Part shown: positions 25,925-35,113 of the stretch, piece after piece
Numbering within the stretch: position 1 is the stretch's first letter
Layout: each line of letters begins with the position of its first letter
NCBI RefSeq assembly: GCF_009931655.1
Contig: NZ_CP047984.1
Coordinates: forward strand, 4,233,001 to 4,297,000
DNA length: 64,000 nt
Origin: Pontibacter russatus
GTDB taxonomy: Bacteria > Bacteroidota > Bacteroidia > Cytophagales > Hymenobacteraceae
Reading direction: 5' to 3'
The notes under the pieces: generated by a model
The model's database searches: none
What the model was told of the DNA's origin: nothing
The model's input: only the letters and a program-made list of their open reading frames with translations
Position numbers and translations under genes: made by a program

Positions 25925-25981
25925 GGTGTTGCCACCGTGCCGCCGCGGCCACATATAGTCCGGCTTCCTGGTTCAGGGCAT

Positions 25982-26626
25982 CTAATTGCTGACGCCGTAG
26001 GAGATAAAGGTGCCGCCCTCAAACAGGTAAACTACGTCTTCTCCCTCAATGCCGAGGGCCACAGCATCGTGTTCAGCTTCCATTTCATCCCTTTCCGCAC
26101 CGATGCGCAGCGGCTCCCCCTGTTCCATCAGGTAAAGGTAATAAGGGCTCTTGAGGGCGCCCCGCTCATTGAACAATATGTCGCGCTTCAGCTCGTACAG
26201 CTCGTAAACGCCTTCCTGCTCCTGCAGCGCCGCCACAACCACCAGGTCGTCGCCTTGCTGCAACTGCAGTGCCAGGTCCTGCCGGGTGTCGCCGTTGAAA
26301 TCGCCGCGCACCACCATAGGAGCCTGCAGGTACCCCTCCGACTGTTCCAGGGCTTCCTCCGTCAGCGCGGGCTCTTTCCAGTTTGCATACTCCTCCGTCA
26401 GCCGCCGCAGTACAGGTGGCGGCAGGGGCATGGTGGGGCTTATATCGTTCTTATCCGTCTTGAGGGCGTCTTTCCGGGTGTTTGCTACTGAGTCAAGTGC
26501 CTGGGCGGGGGGTGCCACCTCTACCTGTCCGTCCCGGACTTCCTCGTTTTTTGGGCCACACGCGACGGCTACACCCAACAGGCCCAGCAGGTACAGCTTT
26601 TTTTTCATGGTGTATGGTGTCTTCAC
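25982..26626 (-). CDS. Lipoprotein with FG-GAP-like segment, unknown
   Basis: This protein of up to 214 aa has a lipobox GVAVAC, so it should be anchored as a lipoprotein after cleavage. The mature part is acidic and contains DFNGDTRQDLAL (about residues 112-123), an FG-GAP/VCBS-like calcium-loop pattern, within a compact beta-rich region. Two ATG codons six codons apart (26626 and 26608) can serve as start; the second gives the more typical MKKK lipoprotein start. Function is unknown. Confidence 0.65.
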   Translation of the reverse strand: MKTPYTMKKKLYLLGLLGVAVACGPKNEEVRDGQVEVAPPAQALDSVANTRKDALKTDKNDISPTMPLPPPVLRRLTEEYANWKEPALTEEALEQSEGYLQAPMVVRGDFNGDTRQDLALQLQQGDDLVVVAALQEQEGVYELYELKRDILFNERGALKSPYYLYLMEQGEPLRIGAERDEMEAEHDAVALGIEGEDVVYLFEGGTFISYGVSN

Positions 26627-26657
26627 ATATATGCTTACTGTTGCGGGGGCCAGGCAG

Positions 26658-28414
26658 TTACATTGGCCAGAACACCGGCACCAGCAGCAGGATTACTGTT
26701 ATCAGCAGCAGCGTGAGCGGGCTGCCTATCCGGATGAAGTCCCAGAACCGGTACTTGCCCGGGCTGTAGACCAGGATGCAGGCAGGCTCGAAAGGCGTGA
26801 CGAGCGACACCGAGGCTGCCAGCATGATGGCAATAGCGAAAGCCCTGGGGTCCGCCCCCATCTCCACCGCAGCTCGCAGCGCCACCGGCACCACCACCAG
26901 TGCCGCCGCCGCATTCGACATGGGTTGGGTGAGTATCACGGTCAGAACCACAAAGCCAGCCAGCACCGCCATTTTGCCCATTGGGCCCATCATATCCACA
27001 ATGCCCTGCGCCAGAAAGTCGGCGGCACCGGAGTTTTCCATGGCCGTGCCAAAGGCCGTCATGCCCCCAATCAGGACGAGCAGGCGGAAATCGATGGCGG
27101 CGTAGGCTCTGTCGGTGCTGATGCAGCGGAAGAGGATGCTGCAGATGGCGGCCAGCAGGAAGGCGATGGAGAGCGGCAGCAGTTGTGAGGTGCCCAGCAG
27201 GATGGCCACTGCAAAGCAGGTGATGGCAATCACGCCCTTGCGCTTCTTATACAGCACCGGCTCAAACTCATCCAGCAGGGCCACATCGTTGGAACTGCGC
27301 ATCTGGTTCAGCCGCTGGGAGGAGCCCTGCACCAGCAGCAGGTCCCCGAGCTGCAGCTCAATGCTTCCGATCTTGCTGCGCAGCGTCTCGCCGTGGCGCG
27401 AGATGGCGATAACCACCAGGCCGTAGCGCTGCAGGAAATTGACCTCTTTCACCGTCTTCCCAATCAGGCTCGACTGCCGCACCACGAGCAACTCGGCCAG
27501 CCGTATCACATCTGTCTGCAGGTCCTTCTCCAGAATGACATCGGCCATGATCTGGATGCCTTTCGTCTCCTTCACCTTCATCAGGTTGTCAAGGTCGCCC
27601 TCCACCAGCAGCACGTCGTCCGCCTGTATGCGGGTGCGGAAATCGGGGAGAAAGTTGTCCTTGCCCCGGATGATGTTCAGGATGCGGAAGTTGAGCGAGG
27701 TGAGGTCGGAGGCGAATACCAGTTGGCCCACCAGCGGCGAGTCTGGCAGCACCACAATCTCGGTCAGGTATTTCTGTAGTTTGTATTCCTCGGCCAGTTC
27801 CTGGTCGTCGTGGTCGGGCAGCATGCGTTTCCCGACAGTCATCATATACACCACCCCCACCAGAAAAATGGCGACACCGATGCCCGTAATTTCAAAGAGG
27901 CCGATGGGGGTAGGCCGGTTTTGGCAATGTAGCCGCTCACGGCCACGTTGGTGGAGGTGCCGATGAGCGTGCAGGTGCCCCCCAGTATCGCCGCATAGGC
28001 CAGTGGCATCAACAGCTTGGACGGGCTTTCGTTAATGCGCCGCGACAAACCCACAAGCGGTGTCACAAACATGGCCGTTACGGTGGTGTTGTTCATAAAC
28101 GCCGACACAATGCCCGTGACGACCATCACGACGAACAGCATCAGGTGCGAGCTCCTGTGCGCCAGCCGCGCCAGCCTGACCACGGCAAAATCGAGGATGC
28201 CTGTTTCCTGCAGCGCCGCGCTGAGTATGAAGATGGCGGCGATGATGATGATGAAGTCGCTGCTGAAGCCGTCGAAAGCCTCTTCGGGGGTGATGATGCG
28301 CGCGCTTGCCAGGATGATGAGCATGATGAGCGTCACAATCTCAACAGGGAGTTTCTCTGTCGCGAAAAGCACTACTGCAATCACCAGCAGCGTTAGCACA
28401 AGGGCTATTTCCAT
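26658..28414 (-). pseudogene. SLC13/DASS-type transporter with TrkA-C domains, broken by a one-base frameshift
   Basis: Two overlapping frames make one protein. The N-terminal frame (28414 to 27842) encodes membrane helices with ATEKLPVEIVTL, FMNNTTVTAMFVTPLV and GGTCTLIGTSTNVAVSGY. The second frame (to 26658) encodes two RCK/TrkA-C domains (about 220-370 of the joined protein), then more helices with the mirror motif QPMSNAAAALVVVPVA. The join is at a run of five C on the minus strand (27906-27910). One added base restores LPPIGLFEITGIGVAIFLVG and a 585-aa product, the usual SLC13 plus RCK length. The substrate is probably a dicarboxylate, sulfate or other anion. It may be a true pseudogene or a sequencing error. 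Confidence 0.88.
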
Positions 28415-28579
28415 AAAAGTCCTGATTTGGCGACCTTTGGCTTAAGGCGCGGCTTCGGGCTTTTACGTGCAAGTGGTGTGGGAGGGTGGTGTTTGCGAAG
28501 GAAAATTTGCGGGCGAATTGCTGCGCCGTTCAGAATTGTGAATTATATATAGAAAGAAAAGCCTCTGAAATTCAGTTGA

Positions 28580-29782
28580 TTATATATGTTCAGCGCCGAC
28601 AGCCTCATCGATCGAGCGCAGGATAAGGGCGCAGGCCTCCCTGATCTGCTCTTCAGTGATGACAAGGGGCGGCGCGATGCGCATGGAGTTGTCGCAGAAC
28701 AGGAACCAGTCGGTGAGCACGCCGTTGAGGATGGCCCGGTCTATCACGGCTTTCAGCACCTCAAACGACTCAAACTCCGCCGCCATCATGAGGCCGCAGT
28801 TCCGGATTTCCCTGATGCGCGGATGCACCAGCAACTGGCGGAAAAGTTCGGCTTTCCGGGCCACGCCTGCCGTCAGGCGCTCCTCCTGAATCACCTGCAG
28901 GGTGGCCAGCGAGGCGGCGCAGCTCACGGGGTGCCCGCCGAAGGTGGTGCAGTGGCCGAGGATGGGGTCGGTTTTGAAGGCGGCCATCATCTCCTGCGGG
29001 GCGATGAAAGCCCCGATCGGCATGCCGCCTCCCATCCCTTTGGCACAGACCAGGATGTCGGGCTCGATGCCGAACTGCTCAAACGCCCAGAAGGTGCCGG
29101 TGCGGCCGAAGCCACACTGTATCTCATCCAGTATCAGCAGGGTGCCGGTTTGGGTGCAGCGCGCGCGCAACTGCTGGAGGTAATTATTTTCGGGCACCCG
29201 CACACCGCCCTCGCCCTGCACCGTTTCGATGAGCACGGCCGCCGTGCGCTCCGTTATATATAGCAGATCCTCCACCTTGTTGTAGCGGATGTGGCGCACA
29301 TCGGGCAGCAGCGGGCGGAACGCGTTTTTGAAGCTCTCGCTGCCGTTTAGGGAGAGGGCACCCTGCGTGGAGCCGTGGTAGGCGTTGTAGCAGGAGATAA
29401 GCTCGGTGCGGCCCGTATGGCGCTTGGCCAGCTTCAGGGCGCCTTCCACGGCCTCGGCCCCGGAGTTGAGAAAATAGGTGTTGTTGAGGCGCGGCGGCAG
29501 CGTCTGGCTCAGGGCAAAGGCCAGTTGTGCCTGCGGGGCCTGCACAAACTCGCCGTACACCATCAGGTGCATGTACTTGTCCAGTTGGTCATATATGGCC
29601 TGCAGCACCCGCGGATGGCGGTGGCCCACGTTGCTCACGCCGATGCCCGAAATCAGGTCGAGGTAGCGCTGGCCTTCCCGGCCGTACATATATACGCCCT
29701 CCGCCTTCTCCACCTCTAACATCAACGGAAAGTCCGATGTCTGCGCCACGTGCTGCAGAAACAATTGCCTCTGTGAAATCAT
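28580..29782 (-). CDS. Class III PLP aminotransferase (acetylornithine aminotransferase-like)
   Basis: This 400-aa pyridoxal-phosphate enzyme shows FLNSGAEAVEGALKLA (phosphate site), a CYNAYHGSTQGALSL segment, DEIQCGFGRTGTFWA with the PLP-binding Asp, and the Schiff-base lysine in AKGMGGGMPIGAFI (about residue 247). Family members transfer an amino group from acetylornithine, 4-aminobutyrate or similar donors. The sequence does not fix the substrate. It is not next to arginine genes, but glutamate-linked proline genes lie 6 kb away. Confidence 0.88.
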   Translation of the reverse strand: MISQRQLFLQHVAQTSDFPLMLEVEKAEGVYMYGREGQRYLDLISGIGVSNVGHRHPRVLQAIYDQLDKYMHLMVYGEFVQAPQAQLAFALSQTLPPRLNNTYFLNSGAEAVEGALKLAKRHTGRTELISCYNAYHGSTQGALSLNGSESFKNAFRPLLPDVRHIRYNKVEDLLYITERTAAVLIETVQGEGGVRVPENNYLQQLRARCTQTGTLLILDEIQCGFGRTGTFWAFEQFGIEPDILVCAKGMGGGMPIGAFIAPQEMMAAFKTDPILGHCTTFGGHPVSCAASLATLQVIQEERLTAGVARKAELFRQLLVHPRIREIRNCGLMMAAEFESFEVLKAVIDRAILNGVLTDWFLFCDNSMRIAPPLVITEEQIREACALILRSIDEAVGAEHI

Positions 29783-30131
29783 GGGGCAAAGGTAAGAAGA
29801 ATGGCCGAAAGAGGTTGTGCGAGTTTGTGCTTCTGCTCTTCCGGCTGCTTACCCCGCCGTTTAGGCATAGCTTTCAGAAGTATAGACGACCGTGCCTTCA
29901 TGCCTTTGGCTGTCCGGAAACAAATCTGCGGCAGGCACCGCTATGCGTTTGGTTTCAGCGGGTATCGGAAAAAGCGAAAGTGCCCTAAAACGGAAGGAAC
30001 CAGTGCCTATACACCCTGGCAAAATGAACCTGCGCTCTCCCGGAGGGCGCCCACATTTCAATGCAGGGATAATCTGTCAATCGCGATGCAAAAGCCTTGT
30101 ATCCTGACACCTGCTACCCGTGTCCCCTGAA
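29783..30131. other. Intergenic stretch without a convincing gene
   Basis: Open frames exist on both strands here but look like chance: odd composition, cysteine/arginine-rich, no domain. I see no RNA gene. The region ends in the hairpin at 30132-30189. Confidence 0.4.
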
Positions 30132-30189
30132 CTATATATACCGGCTTCGGAGCCATATCATATATAAACCCCGAAGCCGGTATATATAG
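30132..30189 (-). terminator. TATATA-tipped hairpin terminator after the aldo/keto reductase
   Basis: Perfect 19-bp arms (30132-30150 with 30171-30189) have a GC-rich core CCGGCTTCGG and outer ends CTATATATA, with a 20-base loop. It sits one base beyond the reductase stop. Confidence 0.7.
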
Positions 30190-30190
30190 C

Positions 30191-31174
30191 TCAGGCATTT
30201 ACGAGGCGCATGCCTTTCTCGTCGTAGCGGGTGCCGTGGATGTTTCTCATGATACTGCCGATTTCCTGCAGGTCTTCTTCGGTAAGGGCTACGTTCACGG
30301 CTTCGATGTTGGTGAGCAGGTGCTTTACCTTCGTGGTGCCCGGTATAGGGATGATGTCCTCGCCCTGGTACAGGAGCCAGGCCAGCGCCAGCTGCGCGGG
30401 CGCGCATTCCTTTGCCTCGGCTATCTGCTCCACCTTCTTCACCAGGTCCAGGTTCTTCTGGAAGTTGTCGCCCATAAAGCGCGGCGAGCTGCGGCGGTAG
30501 TCGTCGGCATCCAGGTCATCGAAGCTTTTGATGCTGCCCGTCAGGAAGCCGCGGCCCAGCGGGCTGTAGGCCACAAAGCCAACGCCCAGCTCGCGGCAGG
30601 CGGGCAGCGTCGTTTCCTCCACATCCTGGCTCCAGAGCGAATACTCGCTTTGGATGGCCGTGATCGGGTGGATAGCATGGGCGCGTCTGAGGGTCTCGCC
30701 GGAGGCCTCGGAGATGCCGATATAGCGCACCTTCCCTTCCTGCACCAGTTCGGCCATGGCCTGCACGGTTTCCTCGATGGGCGTTTCGGGGTCCACGCGG
30801 TGCAGGTAGTACAGGTCGATGCTGTCGCGGCCCAGGCGCTTGAGGCTGGCCTCGCAGGCTTTCTTTACATAATCCGGCTTGCCGCTGATGCCGCTGGAGC
30901 GTTTGGAGCCGGGCTCCCGCACTATCCCGAATTTGGTGGCCAGCACCACCTGGTCCCAGCGGTCGTGCAGCGCCTTTTTCAGCAGTTCTTCGTTCCGGCC
31001 CACCCCGTACATATCGGCCGTGTCGATTAAGTTCACGCCCCGCGCCAGGGCCGTGTGCAGGGTGCGGATGGATTCCTGTTCGTCCGGCTGCCCGTAAAAG
31101 TCTGACATGCCCATGGCGCCCAGCCCAATCGGGAACACATACAAGTCGCTCTGGCCGATTCTTCTTTGTTTCAT
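30191..31174 (-). CDS. Aldo/keto reductase
   Basis: This 327-aa NADPH-dependent TIM-barrel oxidoreductase has the catalytic tetrad visible: D51 in [11 protein letters not shown]56, K81 in LATKFG and the histidine in [10 protein letters not shown] (about 126). The phosphate-binding end is [18 protein letters not shown]. The [12 protein letters not shown] signature places it with the AKR13/YajO-like group acting on aldehydes and ketones. It is a single-gene unit. Confidence 0.93.
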   Translation of the reverse strand: MKQRRIGQSDLYVFPIGLGAMGMSDFYGQPDEQESIRTLHTALARGVNLIDTADMYGVGRNEELLKKALHDRWDQVVLATKFGIVREPGSKRSSGISGKPDYVKKACEASLKRLGRDSIDLYYLHRVDPETPIEETVQAMAELVQEGKVRYIGISEASGETLRRAHAIHPITAIQSEYSLWSQDVEETTLPACRELGVGFVAYSPLGRGFLTGSIKSFDDLDADDYRRSSPRFMGDNFQKNLDLVKKVEQIAEAKECAPAQLALAWLLYQGEDIIPIPGTTKVKHLLTNIEAVNVALTEEDLQEIGSIMRNIHGTRYDEKGMRLVNA

Positions 31175-31307
31175 GCTTGGTTCATTTAGGTTTGAAAACA
31201 GATGTGATGCCCTGTGGTGTACGCTTTCTGCGGCAGGAGGATAAAAGGCATTTCACAAAATACAGCGGGGATATATAGCGCAGCGCGTGAGTGCCGGTGG
31301 CTGGCAA

Positions 31308-31736
31308 TCAAGGCCGCACCCGCGAGTTTATCACCAGCACTTTGTCCCAGATGGCCTTGTTCTGTGCTATAAAGCGCTGATGCACCGGATGCACCGAGTA
31401 GCGCTTTATCTCTTCTTCGTTGCGGTAGGTGGTATAATGCATCACATCATACTCCGGCTGCTCGGTCAGGTCTCCCAGCACGGTGGGGCCCGCGTGGTAA
31501 GACAAGATATAGGAGATGCTGTCCTTCAGGCCTGCGAAGCCCCGCATGTGCTGCGCGATAGCCTCGGGGGTGGTGCCGGGCTTAAACTTAAAGCAGACAA
31601 TCCGCTGGATATTGGCTTCAGCCGGCAGGCTTGCGGCAACCGGTGCCTCCTGTGCTGTGGTGGCTGCGGAGGGAGCCCGTTGGTCGCAGGCCGAAAGGAG
31701 CAAGCAGCCAAATCCGAATAGTAATAGATTTCTCAT
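31308..31736 (-). CDS. Dabb (stress-responsive A/B barrel) lipoprotein
   Basis: Starting at ATG 31736 gives a normal lipoprotein signal (LLLFGFGCLLLSAC) and a mature protein of about 120 aa with one Dabb domain: IQRIVCFKFKPGTT near the start, YDVMHYTTYRNEEEIKRY and HPVHQRFI at the end. The frame is open further upstream to 31820, but that extension would bury the signal peptide. Dabb domains dimerise through their beta-sheets. Function in the envelope is unknown. Confidence 0.78.
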   Translation of the reverse strand: MRNLLLFGFGCLLLSACDQRAPSAATTAQEAPVAASLPAEANIQRIVCFKFKPGTTPEAIAQHMRGFAGLKDSISYILSYHAGPTVLGDLTEQPEYDVMHYTTYRNEEEIKRYSVHPVHQRFIAQNKAIWDKVLVINSRVRP

Positions 31737-32041
31737 GATACAAAAGATAAAAGGTGCAGATAAAATTGTTTTAGGTTGATGATATATAAAAGAGGTGCGG
31801 CAGATGCTTATATGTGTCATACAGAAAGGGCATTCCCGGTATCAAGTCAGGCTTAGCGGAAGAAGGCACTGCCGTGAATTTAAGAATTTAGCGGTAACTG
31901 CCTTGGGCCTTCTGCCGCCTCCGTTGCAGGGGGCAGCGTTGCATAATCTGCCGCTATATAGCCTTAAATACGCCCCGCCTCGTAAAAAGAGCTGGGGCCG
32001 ATGGCTCTTTATATATGTTTCACTAAAACAAAGGAGGGGAT

Positions 32042-32230
32042 ATGCCACAGGGAGATAAGTCGGCTTACACCGATAAGCAGAAGCGCAAGGCGCAGCATAT
32101 AGAAGAAGGCTACGAAGAACGGGGCGTGAGCCACGAGGAGGCCGAGAAAAGAGCCTGGGCCACCGTGAACAAGCAGGACGGCGGCGGCAAAAAGAGCGGC
32201 TCCGGCAGGGCCAACCACAAAAATAAGTAG
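32042..32230 (+). CDS. Small basic stress-type protein (plasmid-stabilisation-like)
   Basis: The 62-aa protein is highly charged: the core DKQKRKAQHIEEGYEERGVSHEEAEKRAWATVNK-type segment is followed by a Gly/Lys/Ser-rich tail. Similar proteins are widespread in bacteria and are usually annotated as plasmid stabilisation proteins without experimental basis. A strong Shine-Dalgarno (AAGGAGGGG) precedes the ATG, which is unusual for this phylum and suggests efficient translation. Confidence 0.78.
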   Translation: MPQGDKSAYTDKQKRKAQHIEEGYEERGVSHEEAEKRAWATVNKQDGGGKKSGSGRANHKNK

Positions 32231-32240
32231 TCCTGTATTA

Positions 32241-32275
32241 AAACGGGCCAGCTGTTTTTAGCAGCTGGCCCGTTT
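32241..32275. terminator. Bidirectional terminator
   Basis: A perfect 14-bp stem of AAACGGGCCAGCTG with its complement has a T-rich tail on both strands. It lies between the small protein (+) and the metallohydrolase (-). Confidence 0.8.
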
Positions 32276-32279
32276 GTTT

Positions 32280-33350
32280 TCACGGATAATTGTTGGTGTG
32301 CCCGGTCGGGTCGTCGCTTTTCGGTTCTACAGTTGGCGGCAGGCCCGAGGCCACGCGGTTGTGGGAGTAAGGCCTCTTGCCCTTCCGGCCAAATTTTTCG
32401 GCGCGGCGCCTGCCCATCACCGACAGCGCCAGCCCCGCCAGCGCCACGGCCCCGGCAATGGCCACAATTTTTGGCACCGGATTGCCCACCGGCGGCGGCA
32501 CCGACACCACCCCGCGCTCGTCTGTGATGGCTGGCTCGTGTATATAGCGCCCTGTGCTGGGCACGGCCTTCACCCAGAAGTTCTTCACCAGGTCGTCTAG
32601 CTGCCGGCGGAGTTCCTCACCCGCCATGGGCATACCGTGGCCCGAGGCCGCCACTTCAGGGCTAAGCTCAGAGAGTATCTCCACAGAGTGGTGGGCGGCG
32701 GCCCAGTCGGGGGTGAAGTAGGCGGGCGGGCCATGCACTTCGCGCTTCTCCGTCATCACCGCCAGCGCAGACTCCGCGTCGCGTGTCGTGAAGGCGTCGC
32801 CAAGCACCAGCACGCGGTCCTCCTCCCTGAAAAAAGACACATGCCCGGCGGTGTGGCCGGGGGTATGCAGCCAGCGCCAGCCTTCCAGCCCGGGCACCGA
32901 GCCGTCTTCGGGCAGCAGCTCAATATAGTTTTTGATGTTGATGGGCTTTTTGGGGTAGGCAAACGCCATATAGGCCATGCCGCCTCCGCCCACACTCGAA
33001 TCGGGGGGCGGGTAGCTGGACAGGCCGGTGAGGTAGGGCAGCTCCATCGGGTGGGCGTACACCGGCACATCCCACTCGTGCGCCAGGTCTTTCACGGCGC
33101 CTATATGGTCGAAGTGCCCGTGGGTGAGCAGGATGGCCCTGGGCCGCGATTCGTCTCCAAACAGTTCGCCAGCCGCCCGCCGAATTTTGGCGGTGCAGCC
33201 CGGCACGCCCGCGTCTACGAGCACCCACGAGCCATCGGGGTTCGCGATAAAATACAGGTTCACAAAGATTGTTTTCAGGCCCCACACGCGGGGTGCCACG
33301 GCAAAGGTTTCCCTTCTGCCGGCGTAATATTTATTTTTAGGAGCTTCCAT
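32280..33350 (-). CDS. Metallo-beta-lactamase-fold hydrolase with C-terminal membrane helix
   Basis: From ATG 33350 the protein has about 356 aa. It shows the zinc-binding THGHFDHIG, a further histidine in HTPGHTAGHVSFF, an aspartate ligand in VLGDAF and a C-terminal SGHGMPMAG. An unusual C-terminal extension carries one hydrophobic segment (VAIAGAVALAGLALSVM) and a basic, proline-rich tail, which would tether the enzyme to the membrane. Glyoxalase II-like or other thioester/lactone hydrolysis is possible; the substrate is unknown. The frame is open 29 codons upstream to 33437, without similarity to the family. Confidence 0.83.
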   Translation of the reverse strand: MEAPKNKYYAGRRETFAVAPRVWGLKTIFVNLYFIANPDGSWVLVDAGVPGCTAKIRRAAGELFGDESRPRAILLTHGHFDHIGAVKDLAHEWDVPVYAHPMELPYLTGLSSYPPPDSSVGGGGMAYMAFAYPKKPINIKNYIELLPEDGSVPGLEGWRWLHTPGHTAGHVSFFREEDRVLVLGDAFTTRDAESALAVMTEKREVHGPPAYFTPDWAAAHHSVEILSELSPEVAASGHGMPMAGEELRRQLDDLVKNFWVKAVPSTGRYIHEPAITDERGVVSVPPPVGNPVPKIVAIAGAVALAGLALSVMGRRRAEKFGRKGKRPYSHNRVASGLPPTVEPKSDDPTGHTNNYP

Positions 33351-33598
33351 AGGCAGTGGTTGTTTGATTGGCAACAGACTCAGCTTTTTACGTACGAGGG
33401 GCGCGCCAAAGAGGCTGTCTGAATCATTGCAAACCAAAATTTTAATGTTTTTTAGCGGTTGTTGTTTTTTGTCTGCCGAAATTTGCCGTTATTTAGCTAA
33501 GGCATGGGATTAAAGCACTTCGTGCGGGCGCTGCAATTTTAACGCCGTGATTTCCTGGAGTACAGGAATTATTTATCTTACCGGAAAGTTGTTATACT

Positions 33599-33859
33599 AT
33601 GGTTAATCTGTTTATACCCCCCAGCTATATGGCCGTTTACGCCAAATGTGTGGACGCGACCATGCCTGCCTTTGACCCGGAAGAGTGGATTGAGGAAGGG
33701 AAAGTGTACGCTGTGAAGCACTTCACGGAGCCCCTGAACCAGGGCGAAGGCTTTGCCGTCACCATCATAGACGAGGACGGCGTAGAGATTCACCCGTCGC
33801 CATCGCACTGGAGCTTTGCCTCCACGCGCTTCGAGCTGTACACCCTGCACCTCAATTAG
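33599..33859 (+). CDS. Small protein of unknown function
   Basis: The 86-aa acidic soluble protein has no signal peptide. It is predicted mostly beta, with aromatic-rich ends (HWSFASTRFELYTLHLN). I do not recognise a family. It is followed by a clean terminator, which supports a real transcript. A second ATG ten codons in is a possible start. Confidence 0.6.
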   Translation: MVNLFIPPSYMAVYAKCVDATMPAFDPEEWIEEGKVYAVKHFTEPLNQGEGFAVTIIDEDGVEIHPSPSHWSFASTRFELYTLHLN

Positions 33860-33890
33860 ACCAAAATCAGGGAACTGTCGTTAAACATAC

Positions 33891-33918
33891 AAGGCTGCCG
33901 CGCGCAGCCTTTTTTTTG
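33891..33918 (+). terminator. Rho-independent terminator
   Basis: AAGGCTGC pairs with GCAGCCTT and is followed by eight T. It ends the 86-aa gene. Confidence 0.85.
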
Positions 33919-33943
33919 ATAAGCTGTGCAAGTGCCTGATGAT

Positions 33944-34204
33944 ATGATACGTGCTGAAGAGTTTAACCAATTGCCGCCGCACCTGCAAGCGGAACTTGTA
34001 CTGGGGCAGGGCCACTACCTGCACCACCGCATCCGGGGCTGGTGCAAGATAGACCTGTACTGGCTGCATGATTTCTACGTGGAGCTGTGGTTCCTCTACG
34101 ACCTGAAAAGCATCGGCCTTGTGCGCGCCCTCACCGACTATGCCCACCTCGAGCCCTACCTCGATACCATTAAACTGAAACTGGCCCTGATTAAGAATGA
34201 ATAG
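33944..34204 (+). CDS. Small protein of unknown function
   Basis: From ATG 33944 it has 86 aa; a GTG six codons upstream is also open. The sequence is rich in aromatic and leucine residues (YWLHDFYVELWFLYDLK) but has no clear membrane span and no signal peptide. I do not recognise the family. A perfect palindrome follows 32 bases after the stop. Confidence 0.6.
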   Translation: MIRAEEFNQLPPHLQAELVLGQGHYLHHRIRGWCKIDLYWLHDFYVELWFLYDLKSIGLVRALTDYAHLEPYLDTIKLKLALIKNE

Positions 34205-34236
34205 TTTGTAGAATTACGGATTTTAGCGCCTGGCAG

Positions 34237-34260
34237 ACCAGCTTCTATATAGAAGCTGGT
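34237..34260. terminator. Perfect 24-base palindrome
   Basis: ACCAGCTTCTAT followed by its exact reverse complement has no loop and is centred on TATA. It follows the 86-aa gene, as a terminator would, but has no T-run; a protein-binding site is the alternative. Confidence 0.55.
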
Positions 34261-34284
34261 GAGCAAGTTGAGTTATCTAATATA

Positions 34285-34308
34285 AACTCATTCACTCATT
34301 CAAAATTC
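34285..34308. repeat. Dispersed copy of the miaA/tamL repeat unit
   Basis: The bases just before pepE match the right arm of the 15907-16065 repeat (CATTCACTCATTCAAAATT) with an internal deletion. It lies directly upstream of the probable pepE promoter. Confidence 0.55.
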
Positions 34309-34320
34309 ATATTTTCGTGC

Positions 34321-35040
34321 ATGAGCAGAAATTTATTGTTAATCAGTACCTCCACCACCCATGGCACCGGCTACCTGGAGCATGCCGGGGAGGAAGTGAA
34401 GGCCCTTCTTGAAGGCAAAACCAGCCTGTTGTTCATTCCCTATGCCCGCCCGGGCGGCATCTCCCACAGCGATTACACCGCCACTGCCCGTGAGGCTTTC
34501 GCAAAGTGGGGCATCCGCGTGGCCGGGGCCCACGAATACGACGAACCGGTGAAGGCGGTGAACGAGGCGGAGGCCGTGTTTATCGGGGGCGGCAACACCT
34601 TTGTGCTGCTGCGCAACCTCTATGCGAATAAACTGGTGCAGCCGTTGCAGCAGCGCGTGCAACAGGGGGTGCCCTATATAGGAACCAGCGCGGGCACTAA
34701 TGTGGCGGGCAAAACCATCGGCACCACCAACGACATGCCCATCGTACACGTCAAAACCTTCGATGCGTTGCAACTGGTGCCGTTCAACATCAACCCGCAC
34801 TACCAGGACCCGGTACAGGGTTCCACGCATATGGGCGAGACCCGTGAAACCCGTATCGCAGAATTCCACTACCACAACCGCCAGCCCGTGGTGGGCCTGC
34901 GCGAAGGCAGCATGCTGCGCGTGATAAAGGATACCATCACCCTGAAAGGAAACCTCACAGCCCGTATTTTCCTGCAGGGCGAGAAACCCATGGAGTTTGC
35001 CCCCGGCGATGATATCAATTTCCTGCTGGATGCGAATTAA
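34321..35040 (+). CDS. pepE: Dipeptidase E (peptidase S51)
   Basis: This 239-aa cytosolic serine peptidase cleaves Asp-X dipeptides. The nucleophile is S123 in GTSAGTN, with the remaining active-site candidates in FNINPHYQDP (H160). The family segments VFIGGGNTF and ETRETRIAEFHY are present. A -7-like TATTTTCG lies at 34310-34317, making the transcript nearly leaderless. It is a single-gene unit. Confidence 0.94.
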   Translation: MSRNLLLISTSTTHGTGYLEHAGEEVKALLEGKTSLLFIPYARPGGISHSDYTATAREAFAKWGIRVAGAHEYDEPVKAVNEAEAVFIGGGNTFVLLRNLYANKLVQPLQQRVQQGVPYIGTSAGTNVAGKTIGTTNDMPIVHVKTFDALQLVPFNINPHYQDPVQGSTHMGETRETRIAEFHYHNRQPVVGLREGSMLRVIKDTITLKGNLTARIFLQGEKPMEFAPGDDINFLLDAN

Positions 35041-35113
35041 TGAAACGGGCGCCCCGAAGTAAAACCTGCACATGTGGTATGCTGTGCATTGTTTCAGGGT
35101 GCCCGCTATTTTC

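Noticed and set aside
29801..30130. 109-aa frame in the gap after the aminotransferase
   Set aside because: Cys/Arg-rich chance composition, no start signal, no similarity.
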